From NCBI GenBank assembly GCA_937860285.1, contig CALMBS010000455.1, positions 1 to 9,385 of the forward strand: a stretch of 9,385 bases of DNA. Direction: 5' to 3'. Both the position numbers and the translations under genes were made by a program. The stretch comes from an uncultured Chloroflexota bacterium (GTDB lineage Bacteria > Chloroflexota > Dehalococcoidia > UBA2247 > RBG-13-53-26). Each line of letters opens with the position of its first letter. Position 1 is the first letter of the stretch. The notes beneath the pieces are model-generated. The model was not told where the DNA came from, ran no database searches, and was given only the letters and a program-made list of their open reading frames with translations. This document shows positions 7,501 through 9,385 of the stretch, piece after piece.

Positions 7501-7767
7501 GCCTTCCGCCGCTCCGGACTGGTGGTCCTGGGTGCGGCCGCCATCATGCTGGTGGTCTTCTTCGCCTTCTCCCGCTCCCAGATCGTAGTGGTCGCGGAGC
7601 TGGGATTCGGGCTGGTGGCGTCCATCGTGATCGACGCCACGCTGATCACCCTCATCATGTCGCCGGCCTCGATGAGGATCCTGGGCAAGTGGTTCTGGTG
7701 GTGGCCGAAATCCCTCTCCTGGGTGCCGGACCTGCGGGCCAGGCCTCCGGAAGAGGTCGAGACCTAG
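4522..7767 (+). CDS. MMPL-family RND transporter, third of three paralogues
   Basis: This is a complete 1081-residue paralogue of the preceding gene, read from GTG 4522. It is similar along its whole length, by eye well over half identical, and nearly identical around TM10. TM1 is about 23-42, followed by a large extracytoplasmic loop with the three helical repeats, TM2-TM6, TM7, a short second loop and TM8-TM12. TM4 has GIDHALFFAYR with Asp603-His604; TM10 has GISMDYFVFM with Asp968-Tyr969. Cys79 in loop 1 and Cys765 in loop 2 match the second copy. The tryptophan-rich WFWWWPK segment is present, but the protein stops seven residues after VPDLRAR and lacks the long charged tail of copies 1 and 2. 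Its own promoter (4399-4428) and a 5' hairpin precede it. A divergent helix near residue 928 (DGNIPFFAKI) replaces the glycine-rich GFG-Y stretch of the others. It is presumably a proton-driven exporter; the substrate is unknown, and whether copies assemble together cannot be told. Confidence 0.95.
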   Translation: MKSDRSSFFEGLARHCASHPWRVVIIWVMLLAIALTLFLTIFSKNMTTAIQFTTDTDSKKSENLFKEKFPMAAWKQENCVITSNTCTADDPEFWAYVDGLWAKLGELRGKGIVKDVQYYDPVLRNGVPLVPPVLEEMIAGLQLILGDNTTSAQLIAASDGLKASGARLQAAANAFPADSVTLNGKMGLDGMRQGADGAAEIAGLLLLYDGLQKTYNALLPVTQGAVLTPEVREATVADMKATAVRLSDMAAYLEATGPGTADRATLVSGLKQFGQQGPMLAAMYEAKYAAQLGRDFAVMLTSDNLPSAAAVNAVVVDMQATAERLSATITYVEQTVPESETRQTLLDGLNSAASQMDQYGNTVMPYLALALQYIEDPESGFWGDAAESILKTGLGLAQGYMGQQIATAEAGLLQMQEQTGAQIGQVSDGIATLHGQISTQLPTAIEGLAAAKDGMVQAAGLVSTDQRTALFVINLSENADEAAKHILEVRDAVLTGDGIGIEEETSFVDGFRVRMVGSTNVSRDMQDVAFRDLTKSLMVAVPIALVVLLFVFGTLGSAMLPIVLSLVSIMVALGIAAVLGTWIKLNFAIENVVFMLGLALGIDHALFFAYRYREERRKGHDKIEAIARSGSTASHAIFYAGIIVAIALFGILMIPCNMHMSLAMGAIIVVAVLTPASMTLVPAVLSLIGNGVDFGRLPWQKRITDIEKPGTTPQARGFWHWVTLPAMRAPIVSFILAAAIAVVCVWPVSHMKLSYSYVDTLPPSCVSRSGYDAMMAAGYPNLLVAPLEIGIDGYDQPAVRAEAEKLIDDLEADGGFVTAVPLSVNEEGNVAWKRVFLNMDPFTADASDKVKQLRNDYIGDRFEDVGGAAYVSGYGAFNNDFIAATDSRLIPVLALVMGLSLLLMLVAFRSVLLAVILTAFNALSVYGGYGLVVWAFQDGNIPFFAKISGIDSYVPIFLLCGLFGISMDYFVFMVSRVRERYDQTANMSEAITFAFRRSGLVVLGAAAIMLVVFFAFSRSQIVVVAELGFGLVASIVIDATLITLIMSPASMRILGKWFWWWPKSLSWVPDLRARPPEEVET
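4984..5655 (+). repeat. Three diverged helical repeats in loop 1 of the third transporter
   Basis: These are the same units as in the second transporter, with anchoring leucines at residues 168, 246 and 325 (GTG numbering). The motifs are GLKASGARL, DMKATAVRL and DMQATAERL, each followed by an Ala-rich helix. The conserved 78-79 residue period in both paralogues means the repeat expansion predates the gene duplication. Boundaries are approximate. Confidence 0.6.
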
Positions 7768-7781
7768 AGGCACAACGCTGC

Positions 7782-7810
7782 TTGCAGCCGTGCACGCCGC
7801 CCACTATACT
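7782..7810 (+). promoter_or_regulatory. Promoter for fixCX, probably giving a leaderless mRNA
   Basis: TTGCAG (7782-7787) and TATACT (7805-7810) are separated by 17 bases, a good sigma-70 type match. Transcription would begin about 7-9 bases after the -10 box, at 7817-7819, which is essentially the A of the fixC ATG (7819). No Shine-Dalgarno sequence lies between the -10 box and the ATG. The promoter sits 14 bases after the stop of the third transporter gene, with no terminator visible between. Confidence 0.65.
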
Positions 7811-7818
7811 TTTGAGCC

Positions 7819-9108
7819 ATGAGTGACGGCTTCGAGGTCATCGTCGTCGGGGCGGGCCCGGCCGGCTGCGCCGCAGCCTACAGCCTGGCCAGGGCCGGCA
7901 TTGAGGTCCTGCTCGTAGAGCGCGCCAAGTTCGCCGGAGCCAAGAACGTCACCGGCGGCGTGCTCTACGGCAGCGTGCTCAACGGGCTCATGCCGGAGTT
8001 CTGGAGGGAAGCCCCGGTGGAGAGGCGGGTGCACCGCCACATCATCTCCCTGCTCTCAGAGAAGTCCTCGGTCTCCATCGACTACAACACTGACGGCTCC
8101 GGGAGTCCGGCGTCGGCCGGCTACACCGTGCTGCGGGCCAAGTTCGACCGCTGGTTGGCCCAGAAGGTGGAGGAGGCCGGGGGAATGGTGATCACGGGCA
8201 GCCGGGCCGATGACCTCATCATGGAGGACGGCCGCATCGCCGGGATCGTGGCCGGAGGCGACAGCATCCCGGCCAAGGTGGTCATCGCCGCCGACGGCGT
8301 CAACTCCCTGCTCGCCAGCAAGGCTGGCCTGGGGGTGGGCCTGTCGCCGGGCAATGTCAATCAGGGCGTCAAAGAGATCATCAGCCTGCCGCGGCAGACC
8401 ATCGAGGACCGGTTCAACGTCGGCGCCGACGGCGGGGCGGCCATCCACTACCTGGGCTTCTGCACCCGCGGTGTCCACGGCGGCGGATTCCTCTACACCA
8501 ACCAGGAGAGCCTGTCCCTGGGGGTGGTGGTCCAGCTCCGCGCCCTCATCGAGAACAGGCTCCGGGGCGTCGAGCTGCTGGCCAGCTTCAAGGAGCATCC
8601 CGCAGTTCGGGAGCTGGTCAAGGGAGGGACCACGGTCGAGTACTCCGCCCACCTGGTGCCGGCGGGAGGCCTCCGGATGGTGCCCCGGCTCTTCACGGAC
8701 GGCATGCTGGTGGCCGGCGACGCCGCCGCCCTGGTGCTGGCCACCGGGCGGGCGCTGGAGGGCCTCAACTTCGCCCTGGCCTCGGGCATCGCCGCCGCGG
8801 AAACGGTCAAGCTCGCCCGCGACAAGGGCGACTTCAGCCGGACGGGCCTTTCGCAGTACGCCCGGCTGCTAGGGGAGAGCTTCGTCCTCCAGGACCTCTC
8901 GCATTTCCAGCGTGCACCGCAGTTCCTGGATAACCCGCGACTGTACAGCACCTATCCCGACCTGGCCTGCGGTCTGGCCGGGAAGGTCTTCGAGGTGGAC
9001 GGACAGCCCAAGATGACAGCCTGGGAGCTGGCCAAGGCGGAGATGAAGGGCAAGGTGTCCCTCTGGCAGCTGGTGCGCGACGCCATGGCCGCGAGGAAGA
9101 CCATATGA
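7819..9108 (+). CDS. fixC: FixC-type flavoprotein, electron-transfer flavoprotein:quinone oxidoreductase subunit
   Basis: This 429-residue FAD protein has the usual length for FixC/EtfC. In FixABCX (EtfABCX) complexes it takes electrons from the FixAB electron-transfer flavoprotein and passes them to quinone at the inner membrane face, while FixX and ferredoxin or flavodoxin serve the low-potential branch in bifurcating versions. Visible features: N-terminal Rossmann motif GAGPAG (11-16) with acidic Glu34 closing the ADP-binding fold; the FixC signature GAKNVTGGVLYG (40-51); GVHGGGFLYTN (218-228) followed by SLSLGVV; and the second FAD motif AGDAA (299-303) with the glycine-rich segment after it. 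The C-terminus has the FixC-like RLYSTYPDL. It lacks the fused iron-sulfur domain of mitochondrial ETF-QO, which is supplied by the next gene. It has its own promoter and possibly no leader. It overlaps the next gene by four bases. Digeranylgeranyl-type reductases share the fold, but the signature and the FixX neighbour favour FixC. Confidence 0.93.
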   Translation: MSDGFEVIVVGAGPAGCAAAYSLARAGIEVLLVERAKFAGAKNVTGGVLYGSVLNGLMPEFWREAPVERRVHRHIISLLSEKSSVSIDYNTDGSGSPASAGYTVLRAKFDRWLAQKVEEAGGMVITGSRADDLIMEDGRIAGIVAGGDSIPAKVVIAADGVNSLLASKAGLGVGLSPGNVNQGVKEIISLPRQTIEDRFNVGADGGAAIHYLGFCTRGVHGGGFLYTNQESLSLGVVVQLRALIENRLRGVELLASFKEHPAVRELVKGGTTVEYSAHLVPAGGLRMVPRLFTDGMLVAGDAAALVLATGRALEGLNFALASGIAAAETVKLARDKGDFSRTGLSQYARLLGESFVLQDLSHFQRAPQFLDNPRLYSTYPDLACGLAGKVFEVDGQPKMTAWELAKAEMKGKVSLWQLVRDAMAARKTI

Positions 9109-9383
9109 GCGACATGACCATGGAGCAGAGGCTGGCGCTGGACCACTACGATGTGGACGCGGAGCCGCACATCAAGGTCAAGGCAGAGGCCTGTCAGGGA
9201 TGCGATCTTCGGCCCTGTCTCTACGTCTGCCCCGCGGAGTGCTTCAAGCTCAAGGACAACAGGATCAGCTTCAGCTACGAGGGCTGCCTGGAGTGCGGCA
9301 GCTGCCGCATCGGGTGCGATCGTGACGCCATCGAGTGGTCCTACCCCAGGGCCGGATTCGGCATATCCTACGAGTTCGGATAA
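9105..9383 (+). CDS. fixX: FixX-type ferredoxin, partner of FixC
   Basis: This 92-residue iron-sulfur protein is complete, with TAA at 9381-9383. Its ATG overlaps the fixC stop (ATGA, 9105-9108), and AGGAAG (9094-9099) inside fixC is its ribosome binding site, so the two are probably translationally coupled. Cysteines are arranged as C30-x2-C33-x4-C38-x3-C42-P and C61-x2-C64-x2-C67-x3-C71, enough for two [4Fe-4S] clusters, with a ninth at Cys46. GCLECGSC and the C-terminal WSYPRAGFGISYEFG are characteristic of FixX rather than generic ferredoxins. It forms the iron-sulfur part of the FixABCX membrane-associated complex together with FixC. The FixX of E. coli lacks several of the first-motif cysteines, whereas this one keeps the set expected in electron-bifurcating versions; that comparison rests on family knowledge. 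fixA and fixB are not seen nearby. Confidence 0.94.
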   Translation: MSDMTMEQRLALDHYDVDAEPHIKVKAEACQGCDLRPCLYVCPAECFKLKDNRISFSYEGCLECGSCRIGCDRDAIEWSYPRAGFGISYEFG

Positions 9384-9385
9384 AG

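Noticed and set aside
6190..7773. 527-codon open frame on the minus strand inside the third transporter
   Set aside because: It has the same composition and the same relation to the transporter frame as the one in copy 2, as expected when paralogues cast the same shadow. No start signal was seen.
7778..7789. Small GCTG-CTTG-CAGC hairpin between copy 3 and fixC
   Set aside because: The stem is only four base pairs with no T-run after it, so it is not a terminator. It overlaps the -35 box, but chance is an adequate explanation.
1..9385. CRISPR array, tRNA, rRNA, insertion sequence or prophage signals
   Set aside because: I saw no direct-repeat array, no cloverleaf-like or rRNA-like sequence, and no transposase or integrase motifs on either strand.

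Overview
The window comes from a GC-rich bacterial chromosome. Start sites are preceded by Shine-Dalgarno sequences and the promoters look like sigma-70 type, except for one gene that may be leaderless. AGG and ATA codons are used freely despite the high GC. No rRNA, tRNA, integrase or transposase is visible, so the lineage cannot be fixed. An actinobacterial or Chloroflexota-like organism carrying a FixABCX-type electron-transfer system is a reasonable but weakly supported guess.

Positions 1-7767 hold a tandem array of three paralogous RND-superfamily MMPL-type transporters, all on the plus strand. The first is cut by the window edge, so only its last 210 residues are present. The second (990-4334, 1114 aa) and third (4522-7767, 1081 aa from a GTG start) are complete. 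Each complete copy has 12 predicted membrane helices, a very large first extracytoplasmic loop (about 490 residues) carrying three diverged helical repeats with a 78-79 residue period, and a small second loop (about 140 residues). TM10 has the expected Asp-Tyr pair of the MMPL proton relay, while TM4 has Asp-His in both complete copies. The copies are separately transcribed rather than forming a simple operon. The gaps before copies 2 and 3 hold a duplicated promoter module: a -35 box, an 18-base spacer, an extended -10 box, and a GGCATGC block at identical spacing. A strong terminator hairpin follows copy 1.

Positions 7819-9383 hold fixC and fixX, overlapping by four bases (ATGA). They encode the flavoprotein and ferredoxin subunits of a FixABCX/EtfABCX complex, which passes electrons from an electron-transfer flavoprotein to quinone and to ferredoxin or flavodoxin. 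Their own promoter sits so close to the fixC ATG that the message is probably leaderless. fixA and fixB are not visible. Upstream there are only transporters, and the window ends two bases after the fixX stop.

The least ordinary parts of the window are the transporter array with its duplicated promoter module, the repeat-containing loop and the altered TM4 residue. Nothing here establishes a wholly new system, and the transported substrate cannot be read from the sequence.
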